DNA of 52,742 nucleotides, taken from positions 3,252,845 to 3,305,586 of the forward strand of contig NZ_LIGI01000001.1 in assembly GCF_001273955.1 (NCBI RefSeq), in the 5' to 3' direction. Both the position numbers and the translations under genes were made by a program. Shown one piece after another: positions 8,384 to 17,837 of this stretch (the first letter of the stretch is position 1; each line of letters begins with the position of its first letter). The notes under the pieces are model-generated. The model did no database searches. It saw nothing but the letters and a program-made list of their open reading frames with translations, and was not told the DNA's origin. This stretch comes from Bacillus sp. FJAT-27245. GTDB taxonomy: Bacteria; Bacillota; Bacilli; Bacillales; Cytobacillaceae.

Positions 8384-9733
8384 TTATTTCAGTCGTTTTT
8401 CCAGTTCGGCTTTCTTTTCTTCGTAGCCCGGCTTGCCGAGGAGCGCGAACATATTGACCTTGTATGCTTCAACGCCCGGCTGGTCGAATGGGTTGACGCC
8501 GAGCAGGTAGCCGCTCATTGCGCATGCCTTTTCAAAGAAGTAAACCAGGTAGCCGAATGTATACTCGTCCATTTGCGGGATGGAGACAATCAGGTTCGGT
8601 ACGCCGCCATCGGTGTGGGCGAGCATTGTTCCCTCAAAGGCTTTGTTGTTAACAAAATCGACTGTTTGCCCGGCGAGGTAGTTCAGGCCGTCGAGGTCGT
8701 TCGCTTCTTCCTCGATTGTGAGCTCATATCGTGGTTTTTCCACTTTAATGATTGTTTCAAACATATCGCGGCGGCCTTCCTGGATATATTGCCCAAGCGA
8801 GTGCAAATCAGTCGAGAAGTTGGCCGAGGAAGGGAAAATCCCTTTCTGGTCTTTTCCTTCGCTTTCCCCGAAGAGCTGTTTCCACCATTCAGAGAAATAT
8901 TGAAGGCCAGGCTCGTAGTTGATCAACATTTCTATTGTCTTGCCTTTGTTGTAGAGCGCATTCCGGACCGCTGCGTATTGGTAGGCAGGATTGTCCTCAA
9001 GCTCGGAATGGCTGTAATCTTCCATTGCCTGCGCCGCGCCTTTCATCATCGCCTCGATGTCAGCTCCGCAAACCGCGATTGGCAGCAAGCCGACTGCTGT
9101 TAAAACGGAGTAGCGGCCGCCGACGTCGTCCGGAATGACGAAGGTTTCGTAGCCCTCCTCGTTTGCGAGCGTCTTCAGGGCTCCGCGCGACTTGTCCGTG
9201 GTGGCGTAGACCCGCTTCCGCGCTTCTTCTTCCCCGTATTTTTCCACGAGAAGCTTCCGGAACAGGCGGAAGGCTAGGGCGGGTTCGGTTGTTGTGCCGG
9301 ACTTCGAGATGACGTTGATGGAGAAGTCCTTGCCTTCGAGGAGGCCGATGATGTCGTGCATGTAGGTGGACGAGATGTTGTTACCGGCAAAGATGATTTG
9401 CGGTGTGCCGCGCTTCTCTGCCTGCATCGAGTTGTAGAAGCTGTTGCCAAGGAATTCGATTGCGGCGCGGGCGCCCAGGTAGGAGCCGCCGATGCCGATT
9501 ACGACGAGGACATCGGAGTCTGATTTGATTTTTTCCGCGGCTTTCTGGATTCGGGAAAATTCTTCTTTATCGTAGTTTTCAGGCAGGTCGATCCAGCCGA
9601 GGTAGTCGCTGCCCGCTCCGGTTTTTTCGTGGAGGGAGTGATGGGCTACTTTTACCGCGTCACGCAGGTAGGTGAGTTCGTGCTCGCCGAAAAAGCCGAG
9701 TGCTTTTGTGTAGTCAAAACGGATATGTGTCAT
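8384..9733 (-). CDS. pgi: Glucose-6-phosphate isomerase
   Basis: A 449-residue Pgi, the normal length in Bacillaceae. It interconverts glucose 6-phosphate and fructose 6-phosphate in glycolysis and gluconeogenesis. Visible landmarks are the sugar-phosphate SIS motifs [15 protein letters not shown] near residue 75 and [13 protein letters not shown] near 140, [16 protein letters not shown] near 205 and the catalytic Glu/His region around GLQYFSEWW. The ATG at 9733 follows GGAGG; an upstream extension to 9796 lacks a site. I see no clear terminator in the 140 bases downstream. Confidence 0.96.
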   Translation of the reverse strand: MTHIRFDYTKALGFFGEHELTYLRDAVKVAHHSLHEKTGAGSDYLGWIDLPENYDKEEFSRIQKAAEKIKSDSDVLVVIGIGGSYLGARAAIEFLGNSFYNSMQAEKRGTPQIIFAGNNISSTYMHDIIGLLEGKDFSINVISKSGTTTEPALAFRLFRKLLVEKYGEEEARKRVYATTDKSRGALKTLANEEGYETFVIPDDVGGRYSVLTAVGLLPIAVCGADIEAMMKGAAQAMEDYSHSELEDNPAYQYAAVRNALYNKGKTIEMLINYEPGLQYFSEWWKQLFGESEGKDQKGIFPSSANFSTDLHSLGQYIQEGRRDMFETIIKVEKPRYELTIEEEANDLDGLNYLAGQTVDFVNNKAFEGTMLAHTDGGVPNLIVSIPQMDEYTFGYLVYFFEKACAMSGYLLGVNPFDQPGVEAYKVNMFALLGKPGYEEKKAELEKRLK

Positions 9734-9894
9734 TTGGAAACCTCCGTATTTTAGTGTTATCATACCCACTTTACCCAATGGAAATAGGATAAGCAAGGAA
9801 CAGGCTGCCGTGAAAGCGCGACCAATTCCGTCAAATTTCGCACAACTGTTTTTTCATTGATTGCACCATAATTGGAAATCCTTTGCAGAGTTAA

Positions 9895-9923
9895 AACGGC
9901 TGCCCTTTGGAAGGACAGCCGTT
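9895..9923 (-). terminator. Terminator of the alcohol dehydrogenase gene
   Basis: An 11-bp stem (AACGGCTGTCC/GGGCAGCCGTT with one mismatch) is followed on the minus strand by TTAAC. It lies just past the stop of the iron alcohol dehydrogenase gene. Confidence 0.75.
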
Positions 9924-9927
9924 CAAA

Positions 9928-11094
9928 TTATAGTGATGCGCGGAGGATGGCAAGTACATCTTCCTTGTTGAGGGTAACGTAGCCGCCGAATTCGCCGTTG
10001 GCCATTGCTTTGTCGGCCATGAGTTCGACTTTGCTGTCATCGATGCCGTAGTCGGCGAGTCGTGCCGGGGCGCCGATGCTTGACCAGAACTCGCGGAGCT
10101 TTTCAATTCCTTCAAGGCCGGCCTCTTCATCGGTTTTTCCGGAAGGGTCGACGCCGAAGACCCTGACTGCCAGTTGCCTGAACCTGGCCGGATCTGTTTT
10201 GAGGTTGTGTTTCATCCAGTTCGGAAACAGGATCGCGAGGCCGCCGCCGTGCGGAATATCGTAGACAGCCGAGACGGCGTGCTCGATATTGTGGGTCGCC
10301 CAGTCGCCGCGGAAGCCCATGTTGATAATGCCATTCAATGCCATTGTACCGCAGTAAAGCAGAGTTTCGCGGTACTCATAGTTTTCAAGGTCTTCCACCG
10401 CTTTCGGAGCTATTTCCATTACCGTTTGCAGGAGGGATTCACACATGCGATCCTGGTATGGCGTATTCCCGGCCTTGTGGAAATAGTGTTCGAATGTGTG
10501 GGACATCATGTCGACAATCCCGTAAATCGTCTGGTCTTTTGGAACGGTGAACGTATGGACCGGGTCAAGGATGGAGAATTTCGGCATGGAGTAAGGCGGG
10601 GCGCCCCATCCATATTTCTCATTCGTTTCCCAGTTTGTGATGACGGAACCGGCGTTCATTTCCGAGCCGGTCGCAGCGAGTGTCAATACGGTGCCGAATG
10701 GGAGGGCATCGTTCACCTCGGCTTTTTTCACGACAATATCCCATGCATCGCCCTCATACATTGCCCCAGCTGCGATTAACTTCGTGCAGTCAATGACTGA
10801 ACCGCCGCCGACAGCGAGCAGAAGCTCGATTCCTTCCGTCTTGCAGATTTCGATTCCTTTCCTGGCAGTGGAGACACGCGGGTTCGGTTCGACTCCGGCC
10901 AGTTCAAACACTTCGGCTCCGGCTTCATTCAAAAGCATGATAACCTGGTCGTATAGGCCATTTCGTTTAATGCTTCCTCCGCCGTAAACGAGAAGCACTT
11001 TTTTCCCGTATTTCGGGACTTCATTTTTTAATTCCGCCAGCTGGCCTTTTCCAAAAATCAATCGCACTGGATTGTAAAAAGTAAAATTATCCAT
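9928..11094 (-). CDS. Iron-containing NADH-dependent alcohol (butanol) dehydrogenase
   Basis: A 388-residue group III metal alcohol dehydrogenase of the BdhA/YugJ/YugK type. The nucleotide-binding [12 protein letters not shown] is near residue 40 and [10 protein letters not shown] near 97. Metal ligands lie in [12 protein letters not shown], and the [16 protein letters not shown] segment is near residue 270. It should reduce aldehydes such as butyraldehyde with NAD(P)H. B. subtilis has two paralogues (yugJ, yugK) between pgi and yuzA; only one is here, so no symbol is assigned. The ATG follows AAAGGAGGAG. Confidence 0.9.
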   Translation of the reverse strand: MDNFTFYNPVRLIFGKGQLAELKNEVPKYGKKVLLVYGGGSIKRNGLYDQVIMLLNEAGAEVFELAGVEPNPRVSTARKGIEICKTEGIELLLAVGGGSVIDCTKLIAAGAMYEGDAWDIVVKKAEVNDALPFGTVLTLAATGSEMNAGSVITNWETNEKYGWGAPPYSMPKFSILDPVHTFTVPKDQTIYGIVDMMSHTFEHYFHKAGNTPYQDRMCESLLQTVMEIAPKAVEDLENYEYRETLLYCGTMALNGIINMGFRGDWATHNIEHAVSAVYDIPHGGGLAILFPNWMKHNLKTDPARFRQLAVRVFGVDPSGKTDEEAGLEGIEKLREFWSSIGAPARLADYGIDDSKVELMADKAMANGEFGGYVTLNKEDVLAILRASL

Positions 11095-11233
11095 GGAATC
11101 TCCTCCTTTACACACACTATTATTTATTATCGTACATTGGATTGCAAAAAGTTCGCATGGTTTGGTGCCAGGCATGTATAAAATTCCTAATCGTGTCCAC
11201 ATTAGTAGTGATAACGATTAAAGGAGGATCTAG

Positions 11234-11467
11234 ATGAGCACGATTCAAAGGATTGCACTTGTCCTAACAATTATTGGCGCTATTAACTGGGGCCTTGTCG
11301 GTTTTTTCCAATTTGATTTGGTTGCTTCCCTTTTTGGCGGACAGGATTCCGGAGTTTCAAGGATTATCTACGGCCTTGTCGGCATTGCCGGCCTGATTAA
11401 CCTTGGCCTGCTGTTTGCCCCAAGCCACGAGAGGGAAGAATCGGCCCAAACGAATCCGTCAAGGTAA
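11234..11467 (+). CDS. yuzA: DUF378 small membrane protein YuzA
   Basis: A 77-residue protein with two transmembrane helices joined by a short loop: IGAINWGLVGFFQFDLVASLFGG and then a second helix in IIYGLVGIAGLINLGLLF. This is the DUF378 signature, and the C-terminal tail is charged. The function is unknown. The ATG follows AAAGGAGGATCTAG. It diverges from the alcohol dehydrogenase gene across 140 bases and ends at a strong terminator shared with the glutamate dehydrogenase gene. Confidence 0.9.
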   Translation: MSTIQRIALVLTIIGAINWGLVGFFQFDLVASLFGGQDSGVSRIIYGLVGIAGLINLGLLFAPSHEREESAQTNPSR

Positions 11468-11520
11468 GGAAGCGTATTTGTACCACCTTCAAAAAGTATG
11501 GTTATGCGTTTTTCACAATG

Positions 11521-11552
11521 AAATCCCCGCTGGATGAGCGGGGATTTTCTTT
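11521..11552. terminator. Bidirectional terminator yuzA/glutamate dehydrogenase
   Basis: A perfect 10-bp stem AAATCCCCGC/GCGGGGATTT with a 7-base loop is followed by TCTTTTT on the plus strand and an A-rich tract upstream. Confidence 0.88.
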
Positions 11553-11557
11553 TTCCT

Positions 11558-12784
11558 TTAAACCCAGCCCCGTTTGATGGAGGCTTCGGCCATTTTTTGC
11601 ACGCCGGCCATATAAGCGGCCATGCGCATGTTGATTCGCCTTGCTTTGGCGGATTCGTAAATAGTATTGAATGCTACGGTCATTTTCAACCGGAGCTTTT
11701 CTTCAATTTCCTTAAGTGGCCAATAAAGCCCCTGCTTGTTCTGGACCCATTCGAAATAGGAAACGACAATCCCGCCTAAGCCCGCGAGGACATCCGGGAC
11801 AACCAGGATACCCATGCTGTCGAGGATTTTCCCGGCTTCAAGCGTCGTCGGGCCCCCCGCCGCCTCGACAATGATCGAAGCTTTGATATTATGGGCGTTT
11901 TCTTCGGTAATCTGTCCGGAAACAGCCGCGGGCACAAGGATGTCACACTCCTGCTCAAGCAGCTCTGCATTCGTGATTGTTCCCTCGAAAAGGGACGTAA
12001 CCGTTCCAAAGCTGTCCCGGCGGTTCAGCAAATACTCAATCGGCAGGCCATCCGGGTCATAGAGCGCTCCGTATGCGTCCGAAATACCTGTGACAATGGC
12101 CCCGGCGTCATGGAGGTACTTGGCAAGGTAGCTTCCGGCATTGCCGAACCCCTGGATGATCACCCTGGACCCTTTTATCGTTAGCCGCTTCTTTTTGGCG
12201 GCCTCCTCGACGCAAATGGCAATCCCGAGCGAGCTCGCCTTTTCCCTGCCTTCGGAACCGCCAAGCGAAAGGGGCTTCCCTGAGATAATACCGGGAGAAT
12301 CGTATTTTTTCAGCCAGTTGTATTCATCCATCATCCAGGCCATGATTTGCGAGTTGGTGAATACGTCGGGACCGAGGATATCCTTTGCAGGGCCAACAAT
12401 TTGGGAGACAGCGCGCACATATCCCCTGCTTAGGCGTTCGAGTTCCCCAAGGCTCAGCCGTCTCGGGTCGCAGGCGATTCCACCTTTTCCGCCGCCAAAA
12501 GGGAGATCGGCAATCCCGCATTTCAGCGCTGTCCACAAGGAAAGGGCCTTGATTGTTTCGGCATCCACATCGGGGTGGAACCGGACGCCGCCTTTTATAG
12601 GTCCCGCTGCATCATTGTGTTGCGCCCGATAGCCCGTGAATACTTTAACGGATCGATCGTCCATGTGGACCGGGATGCGGACTTCAAGCAGCCTGGACGG
12701 TTCTTTCAACAGTTCATACACGTCCTCTTTGTAGCCCAGTTTCCTAAGCGCTTCCTTCATGACACTTTGCGTCGCTTGTAGCAT
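11558..12784 (-). CDS. Glu/Leu/Phe/Val dehydrogenase, divergent GudB/RocG type
   Basis: A 408-residue protein colinear with NAD-dependent glutamate dehydrogenase (RocG/GudB), about 15 residues shorter at the N-terminus. Catalytic landmarks are kept: GPIKGGVRFHP, the catalytic-Lys loop LPFGGGKGGI, GPAKDILGPDV and NAD-binding GFGNAGSYLAK. Several normally invariant spots differ: AAGGPTT where RocG has AANGPTT, SGQIT for SNQIT, and LAGLGG for LASAGG. It should interconvert glutamate and 2-oxoglutarate, linking to the neighbouring rocD, but its specificity may have shifted. The ATG follows GAGGAG. Expression alone or with rocD is possible across the 112-base gap. Confidence 0.85.
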   Translation of the reverse strand: MLQATQSVMKEALRKLGYKEDVYELLKEPSRLLEVRIPVHMDDRSVKVFTGYRAQHNDAAGPIKGGVRFHPDVDAETIKALSLWTALKCGIADLPFGGGKGGIACDPRRLSLGELERLSRGYVRAVSQIVGPAKDILGPDVFTNSQIMAWMMDEYNWLKKYDSPGIISGKPLSLGGSEGREKASSLGIAICVEEAAKKKRLTIKGSRVIIQGFGNAGSYLAKYLHDAGAIVTGISDAYGALYDPDGLPIEYLLNRRDSFGTVTSLFEGTITNAELLEQECDILVPAAVSGQITEENAHNIKASIIVEAAGGPTTLEAGKILDSMGILVVPDVLAGLGGIVVSYFEWVQNKQGLYWPLKEIEEKLRLKMTVAFNTIYESAKARRINMRMAAYMAGVQKMAEASIKRGWV

Positions 12785-12836
12785 ATGGGATTCTCCTCAA
12801 AGGCGAATGCCTGAATATCAGGCTTTTGTTTCGGGT

Positions 12837-12893
12837 AAAATTGGACTAATTCGCTGTCCCAAAGAATATCTCCGTGAAAATTGGGGCTAATTC
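12837..12893. repeat. Two-copy 17-bp direct repeat between rocD and glutamate dehydrogenase
   Basis: AAAATTGGACTAATTC (12837) recurs 40 bases on as AAAATTGGGGCTAATTC (12877). It may be operator sites or a decayed tandem repeat; no regulator is assigned. Confidence 0.45.
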
Positions 12894-12896
12894 AAG

Positions 12897-14102
12897 TTAC
12901 TCCTGTTCTAGTACCTTTTTGATCCGCTCAATCGCCCAGTCCAGTTCATCCTTTTTGATGACGAGCGGCGGTGCGAAACGGATAACCGTGTCGTGTGTTT
13001 CCTTGCAAAGAAGGCCTTCTTCCTTCAGCTGTTCGCAATATTTCCTGGCGGGTTCCGTCAGTTCAACCCCGATGAACAGGCCACGCCCGCGTACTTCTTT
13101 AATTCTAGGATTCGAGATTTCCTTTAATTTTTCCATAAAGTATTCTCCAAGCTCAAGAGACCTGTCCGCGAGTTTTTCATCAATCAGGACATCGAGGGCG
13201 GCGATGGATACCGCGCATGCCATTGGGTTCCCCCCGAATGTTGACCCGTGGGAGCCCGGATTGAACACGCCAAGGATGCCTTTGTCTGCGACGACGCAGG
13301 AAATCGGGAATACGCCGCCTCCCAGCGCTTTTCCGAGGATATACATATCCGGTTCGAAGCCTTCCCATTCACAGGCGAACATTTTACCGGAACGCGCCAG
13401 CCCCGCCTGGATTTCGTCCGCGATGAACAGGACATTGTTTTCCTTGCACAGTTCGTATGCCTTTTTCAAATACCCTTCCGGCGGGATGATGATGCCGGCC
13501 TCACCCTGGATTGGCTCGATAATGAAAGCGGCCGTATTTGGTGTAATCGCCTCTTTCAACGCATCCAGGTCACCATATGGGACAAGCTTGATGCCAGGAA
13601 GCATTGGGCCGAATCCTTTTTTATACTCCTCTTCGGAAGAAAGTGAAACCGCTGTCATTGTGCGGCCATGGAAATTTCCGATACAGCCGATGATCTCCGC
13701 CTTGTTTTCTTCGACGCCTTTTTCAAAATAAGCCCATCGCCTCGCAGCCTTGACCGCGGTTTCAACAGCCTCGGCGCCCGTATTCATTGGAAGGGCCATG
13801 TCCTTATTTGTAAGCTTGCAAATTTTTTCATACCATGGTCCAAGCTGGTCGTTATGGAATGCGCGGGATGTAAGGGTCACCCTGTCCGCCTGGTCCTTCA
13901 GCGCTTGAATGATTTTGGGATGGCGGTGCCCTTGGTTGACAGCCGAATAGGCGCTCAGCATATCCATGTATTTGGTGCCTTCTGGATCCTCAACCCAAAC
14001 GCCTTCCGCTTTTGAGATGACAATTGGCAGCGGATGATAGTTGCGCGCGCCGTATTTTTCCGTTTGTTCAATTACATCCTTGGTTTTTGCCATATGTACC
14101 AT
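12897..14102 (-). CDS. rocD: Ornithine aminotransferase
   Basis: A 401-residue class-III PLP aminotransferase, the normal RocD length. It converts ornithine and 2-oxoglutarate to glutamate-5-semialdehyde and glutamate in arginine catabolism. It starts [20 protein letters not shown], with PLP-phosphate contact MNTGAEAVE near residue 105, FHGRTM near 145, the [11 protein letters not shown] motif with PLP-pyridine Asp near 227, and Schiff-base Lys at about 258 in ILGKALGGG. Start 14102 is chosen for the GGAGG seven bases upstream; an ATG three codons later is the alternative. It pairs functionally with the adjacent glutamate dehydrogenase. Confidence 0.93.
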   Translation of the reverse strand: MVHMAKTKDVIEQTEKYGARNYHPLPIVISKAEGVWVEDPEGTKYMDMLSAYSAVNQGHRHPKIIQALKDQADRVTLTSRAFHNDQLGPWYEKICKLTNKDMALPMNTGAEAVETAVKAARRWAYFEKGVEENKAEIIGCIGNFHGRTMTAVSLSSEEEYKKGFGPMLPGIKLVPYGDLDALKEAITPNTAAFIIEPIQGEAGIIIPPEGYLKKAYELCKENNVLFIADEIQAGLARSGKMFACEWEGFEPDMYILGKALGGGVFPISCVVADKGILGVFNPGSHGSTFGGNPMACAVSIAALDVLIDEKLADRSLELGEYFMEKLKEISNPRIKEVRGRGLFIGVELTEPARKYCEQLKEEGLLCKETHDTVIRFAPPLVIKKDELDWAIERIKKVLEQE

Positions 14103-14299
14103 TGAAATCCCTCCATTTTTTAAAAAGAAACCGTCCCCACACATAAAGACCGCTGATAGACAGTTATCTTTATTGTACATAACAACCGGCTATTATTGAA
14201 ACAATTATATGGCGCAACAGTCTGATAATTCTTTATTTCCGCATGGACAACCACTATCGACACGCCGGGGGGTGGCCATAAATCGAATGCTCCCCCAAT

Positions 14300-14332
14300 A
14301 AAAAAAAAGCCCGTTCCGAAATGGGAACAGGC
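14300..14332 (-). terminator. yugI terminator
   Basis: Stem GCCTGTTCC/GGAACGGGC with a CATTTC loop is followed by eight T on the minus strand. Confidence 0.85.
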
Positions 14333-14341
14333 CTTCTACGC

Positions 14342-14740
14342 TTACTTGTTGATTTCTTCCTGCTGGGATTGGTCAATCCATTCCTGCAGCTTTTCCTTTA
14401 ATGTGTTAAAGCCCTGCTGTTGTTCAGCTTCGGGCATGATGACCGCTGGCTGGCGTTTTTGGCGCGGCTTCCTTGGCTTCGCCTGCTGGACCGGTGCTTC
14501 TTCGGTTGCGCGGATGGAAAGGCTAACTTTACCCGCCTCTTCGTCCACGGACAGGACCTTCACCTTAACCTCGTCCCCAACCTTTAAAAATTCATTGATA
14601 TCCTTAACGTAGCCGTGTGTGATTTCCGAAATATGGACAAGTCCCTGGGTATTCCCGTCAAGGGCGACAAATGCTCCATAAGGCTGGATTCCCGTCACCT
14701 TTCCGGTCAGGACGCTGCCTGCTTCAATTTTCTCCGACAT
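14342..14740 (-). CDS. yugI: S1-domain RNA-binding protein YugI (general stress protein 13)
   Basis: 132 residues. Residues 5-75 form a single S1 RNA-binding domain (GSVLTGKVTGIQPYGAFVAL, QGLVHISEI, VGDEVKVKVLSVD). It is followed by a basic, Pro/Arg/Lys/Gln-rich linker and a short C-terminal helix. B. subtilis YugI is the same size and is associated with ribosomes under stress. The ATG follows AGGAG. It is monocistronic with a strong terminator. Confidence 0.92.
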   Translation of the reverse strand: MSEKIEAGSVLTGKVTGIQPYGAFVALDGNTQGLVHISEITHGYVKDINEFLKVGDEVKVKVLSVDEEAGKVSLSIRATEEAPVQQAKPRKPRQKRQPAVIMPEAEQQQGFNTLKEKLQEWIDQSQQEEINK

Positions 14741-14750
14741 AAAAACACTC

Positions 14751-15034
14751 CTAAGTTTTGTAAATTTTTAATCCCATTTATACGCAATAAAAAATTATAA
14801 CACAACTGGCCAATTAAATCAAAAAGGCCCTAAAGCCTCTTCCATTACTCGTATTCCACTGAACCTTTACGTGTAAACGCTTTATAGGGCATGTCGAAGG
14901 GAAACGGATTTTGCAAGCTGCCACAATAAATGATTGTAAACAAAGTGTGCAGGATTAACTGAAAGTAATGGATTTTCTCAATGAAACTAAAATGCACAAA
15001 GGCAAATAACTGCTTTTATTATTTTTCGCGATGC
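14751..15034. other. Intergenic stretch with no recognised gene
   Basis: The divergent gap between yugI and yugF. I see only very short open frames (for example 12 codons at 14891) and a weak GGC-GCC hairpin near 14825, and no RNA gene I can name. Confidence 0.5.
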
Positions 15035-15063
15035 TTGAGCCATGATAGTGGGTATGGTATTAC
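15035..15063 (+). promoter_or_regulatory. Probable SigA promoter of yugF
   Basis: TTGAGC and TATTAC are 17 bases apart, with an extended -10 TGG just before the -10. They lie 40 bases upstream of the yugF start. Confidence 0.55.
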
Positions 15064-15103
15064 ATATACACAGAAAGATAATTTTCGACAAAGGGAGGGC
15101 CAC

Positions 15104-15940
15104 ATGAGCCACACAGCAGAAGCAACAATAAAAGAGATAAATGGAATCAACGTTTACTATGAATGGCACCCGTACAATCCAAAGGCCGATACAGTCGTCC
15201 TCCTGCATGGCTTTCTATCATCTTCCTTCAGTTTCAGGAAGCTTGTTCCGCTTCTAAAGAGGGATTATAACGTGCTGAACATCGATGTGCCCCCTTTTGG
15301 GAAAAGTGGCAAGACAACAAAGTTTTTATATTCCTACAAAAATATTGCCACAACCATGATTGCCCTTCTCGATGAGCTTGGAATAAAAAAACCGATACTG
15401 GCTGGGCACTCGATGGGAGGGCAATATGTCCTTAATATGATTGCACTCAAGCCTGATTTGGCGAACAAGGCGGTGCTATTCTGCAGTTCGAGTTATCTGG
15501 AGCCTCCTGGAAAGCTTCTGTCCTTTGGAAGCCGGCTGCCTTTTTTCCATCTGGCCGTCAAGCGCTGGCTTGTCCGGTCGGGCGGAGTCAAAAAGAATTT
15601 AAAGCTTGTCGTTCACGACCAGTCGCTCATTGATGAGGATATGCTGAGAGGGTATATGCAGCCTTTTTTGGACAAGCAAATGTTCCGTGGCCTCGGCCGC
15701 CTTATCCATGATCGTGAAGGTGAGCTGCCGCCGGAAGCGCTCCGAAAAATCAGGACACCCTGCCTCCTCATTTGGGGAGTGCATGACCGGGTTGTCCCTC
15801 TTGCAGTCGGAAAAAGGCTGAATAACGATTTGGTAAATTCCGAGCTTGTCGTTCTGGACAATACTGGGCATCTCGTCCCGGAAGAACGTCCCGAGGAAGT
15901 GTATCAGTATATGAAGGAGTTTATTGAGAGCCAGGAGTGA
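15104..15940 (+). CDS. yugF: Alpha/beta-fold hydrolase YugF
   Basis: A 278-residue alpha/beta hydrolase. It has the oxyanion motif VVLLHGFLSSSFSF near residue 30, nucleophile elbow AGHSMGGQY near 105, acid in WGVHDRVVPL near 228 and catalytic His in NTGHLVPEE near 255, so the triad is complete. B. subtilis YugF has the same place beside yugE; the substrate is unknown. The ATG follows AAGGGAGGG. The reading frame is open 41 codons further upstream, but without signals. Confidence 0.9.
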   Translation: MSHTAEATIKEINGINVYYEWHPYNPKADTVVLLHGFLSSSFSFRKLVPLLKRDYNVLNIDVPPFGKSGKTTKFLYSYKNIATTMIALLDELGIKKPILAGHSMGGQYVLNMIALKPDLANKAVLFCSSSYLEPPGKLLSFGSRLPFFHLAVKRWLVRSGGVKKNLKLVVHDQSLIDEDMLRGYMQPFLDKQMFRGLGRLIHDREGELPPEALRKIRTPCLLIWGVHDRVVPLAVGKRLNNDLVNSELVVLDNTGHLVPEERPEEVYQYMKEFIESQE

Positions 15941-15957
15941 GGAACGCTATGGGCTTA

Positions 15958-16090
15958 CTTTTTCACATGGTGGGCACTGGAACCCGGTTGGATTGCCTTT
16001 CACTTGGATTAGGCTTGGAACGCCGTTGGATTGCATTTTCGTGAAGGACCCGGTCGGAAAGCCTATTGGCGTGGTGGAGGATCTGAATTT
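15958..16090. repeat. Imperfect 38-bp tandem repeats after yugF
   Basis: Roughly three units of 37-38 bp with the shared block GGTTGGATTGC (15987, 16025, decayed near 16062) and TTTCACTTGGA-like starts. It lies directly downstream of yugF. The overlapping 81-codon frame is a by-product of the repeat. Confidence 0.55.
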
Positions 16091-16120
16091 TGGAGGCTGC
16101 GGCTGTGGAATTGCGGCCTT

Positions 16121-16167
16121 ACAAAAACAGCGGCTATCGCTCATAAGAGTTAGCCGCTGTACTTATT
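16121..16167. terminator. Bidirectional terminator yugF/yugE
   Basis: A perfect 10-bp stem ACAGCGGCTA/TAGCCGCTGT with a 14-base loop; the minus-strand read is followed by TTTTTG. Confidence 0.75.
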
Positions 16168-16219
16168 AAACTGCTACATGCCGCTTCTCACGGACGGCAG
16201 GAGCGCCACTCTTCTTTTT

Positions 16220-16480
16220 CTAAAGAGCGCACGAGCTATTGTTTTTAATGGAAAGAAGCTTTTTCGCGACGATCAGACAATTTTCGAAAGGAATAATCTG
16301 CTCGAAGGAGAATTCATATATAGACTGAAGCCGTTCTGCAAGCTCTTTTTCATCATTTAGCGTGTAAACGGCCTGGATGGCATCGGCTATTTCTGTGTCA
16401 TAGGAGCCGCCTCCAATCTGAAACGGGTCCCATTCATTCAACTCATCCGCCAGAAGAAGGTTCATTATCGCTGTTTCCAT
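16220..16480 (-). CDS. yugE: DUF1871 family protein YugE
   Basis: 86 residues, the same length as B. subtilis YugE, and helical. It has the conserved WDPFQIGGGSYDTEIADAIQ near residue 17 and FENCLIV near the end. The function is unknown. The ATG at 16480 is chosen because AGGTGAT lies 5-8 bases before it; an ATG five codons upstream would contain that site. It lies between yugF and patB as in B. subtilis. Confidence 0.88.
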   Translation of the reverse strand: METAIMNLLLADELNEWDPFQIGGGSYDTEIADAIQAVYTLNDEKELAERLQSIYEFSFEQIIPFENCLIVAKKLLSIKNNSSCAL

Positions 16481-16562
16481 CCAATCACCTGCCATTCGAT
16501 TAAGTCATTGTATTTTACCATACTTTAAAACCGAAATAAATTTTTCCATACGGGGGTTGCTC

Positions 16563-17720
16563 ATGAATTTCAATGAAAAAATCAATAGGATGAACACAGG
16601 GTCCATCAAGTGGGAGATGACTAAAGAAATATACGGAACCGACGATGTATTGCCTATGTGGATTGCGGACATGGATTTCCGCCCGCCCCAGGAGTTGATT
16701 GATGCGGTACAAAAAAGGGTGGAGCACGGAATCTTTGGCTATACGTTTGTCCAGCCGTCCGTACATGAGGCAATCAGCAGCTGGCTATCGACGCGGCACG
16801 GTTGGACTATCGGCCAAAATTGGCTCGTATACGCGAGTGGGGTCGTACCGGCGATTGCCGCCGCAATACAGGCATATACAGAGCCGGGAGATAGAGTGCT
16901 TGTCCAGCCGCCCGTCTACAATCCGTTTTTTGAAATGATTGAAGCAAATGGCAGGCTGGTTGAAACATCTCCTCTCGTTTTAAAAGATGGACGCTATGAA
17001 ATTGACTTCGCTGATTTTGAAGAAGCATTGAAGAAAGGCTGCAAACTGTTTTTGCTTTGCAACCCGCATAACCCGGGCGGCCGTGTTTGGTCACAAGATG
17101 AGCTCAAACGGCTCGCCGAACTTTGCGCCAAGCATAATTGCCTGATCGTTTCCGATGAGATTCATTCCGATATTATTTTCAAAGGGCGCCATGTGCCAAT
17201 CGCAAGCCTCGGTGAGGACATCGCGGACAGAACCGTCACCTTCATCGCACCGAGCAAAACGTTTAACCTTGGCGGCATCCAGGCCGCGGTTGCGATTATT
17301 TCGAATGAAAAGCTTCGTGATAAGTTCAAGGATGCCCAGAAAAGGCAGGGGTTCAAAACATTGAACACGTTTGCGGCCGTCACGACCGAAGCCGCGTACA
17401 TGCATGGCGCCGCCTGGCTGGATGCATTATTGGAATACATAGAGGGAAATGTTTCGGTTGTAAGGGACTTTTTGAAAAACAATCTTCAAACTGTCAAACT
17501 GATCGAACCGGACGGGACATTCCTTTTATGGCTTGACTGCAGGGAATTGTCGCTTTCGGATGAAGAAATTCAGCGAAGGCTTCTTGAAAAAGGCAAGCTT
17601 GCCCTTGAACCCGGGATCAAGTACGGCCAGGGCGGGGAAGGATTTGTCAGGATGAACATCGCTTGTCCAAGGGACGTCCTCGAAGACGGGCTTGGCCGAC
17701 TTAAAAAGGCGTTTAGCTAA
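16563..17720 (+). CDS. patB: Cystathionine beta-lyase/aminotransferase PatB
   Basis: 385 residues of the MalY/PatB fold-type I PLP family. It starts MNFNEKINRMNTGSIKWEM, with MWIADMDFRPP near residue 36, CNPHNPGGRVW near 163, DEIHSDI near 197 and Schiff-base Lys at about 232 in APSKTFNLGG. PatB cleaves cystathionine to homocysteine and can release thiols from cysteine conjugates. The ATG at 16563 follows GGGGG; a TTG two codons upstream is less likely. It is closed by a terminator shared with ppaC. Confidence 0.92.
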   Translation: MNFNEKINRMNTGSIKWEMTKEIYGTDDVLPMWIADMDFRPPQELIDAVQKRVEHGIFGYTFVQPSVHEAISSWLSTRHGWTIGQNWLVYASGVVPAIAAAIQAYTEPGDRVLVQPPVYNPFFEMIEANGRLVETSPLVLKDGRYEIDFADFEEALKKGCKLFLLCNPHNPGGRVWSQDELKRLAELCAKHNCLIVSDEIHSDIIFKGRHVPIASLGEDIADRTVTFIAPSKTFNLGGIQAAVAIISNEKLRDKFKDAQKRQGFKTLNTFAAVTTEAAYMHGAAWLDALLEYIEGNVSVVRDFLKNNLQTVKLIEPDGTFLLWLDCRELSLSDEEIQRRLLEKGKLALEPGIKYGQGGEGFVRMNIACPRDVLEDGLGRLKKAFS

Positions 17721-17795
17721 AGCCCCTTAGAAGGAGATAGCTATATAAAGGATAGCTGGCATGCGTATTAACTTAGCACGATATTTTTAAAACCA

Positions 17796-17828
17796 AAAAG
17801 GCCACCCCGATTGCCGGGATGGCCTTTT
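17796..17828. terminator. Bidirectional terminator patB/ppaC
   Basis: AAAAGGCCA and TGGCCTTTT arms extended by CCCG/GGGA pairing form a long hairpin between the convergent patB and ppaC genes. Confidence 0.85.
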
Positions 17829-17837
17829 GATGGTTTG

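Noticed and set aside
10174-10779. 201-codon frame antisense to the iron alcohol dehydrogenase gene
   Set aside because: The sense gene has all family motifs; the antisense product is not protein-like and has no start signals.
12874-13731. 285-codon open frame antisense to rocD
   Set aside because: A shadow of a GC-biased conserved gene. Low-complexity Ser/Pro-rich translation and no ribosome binding site.
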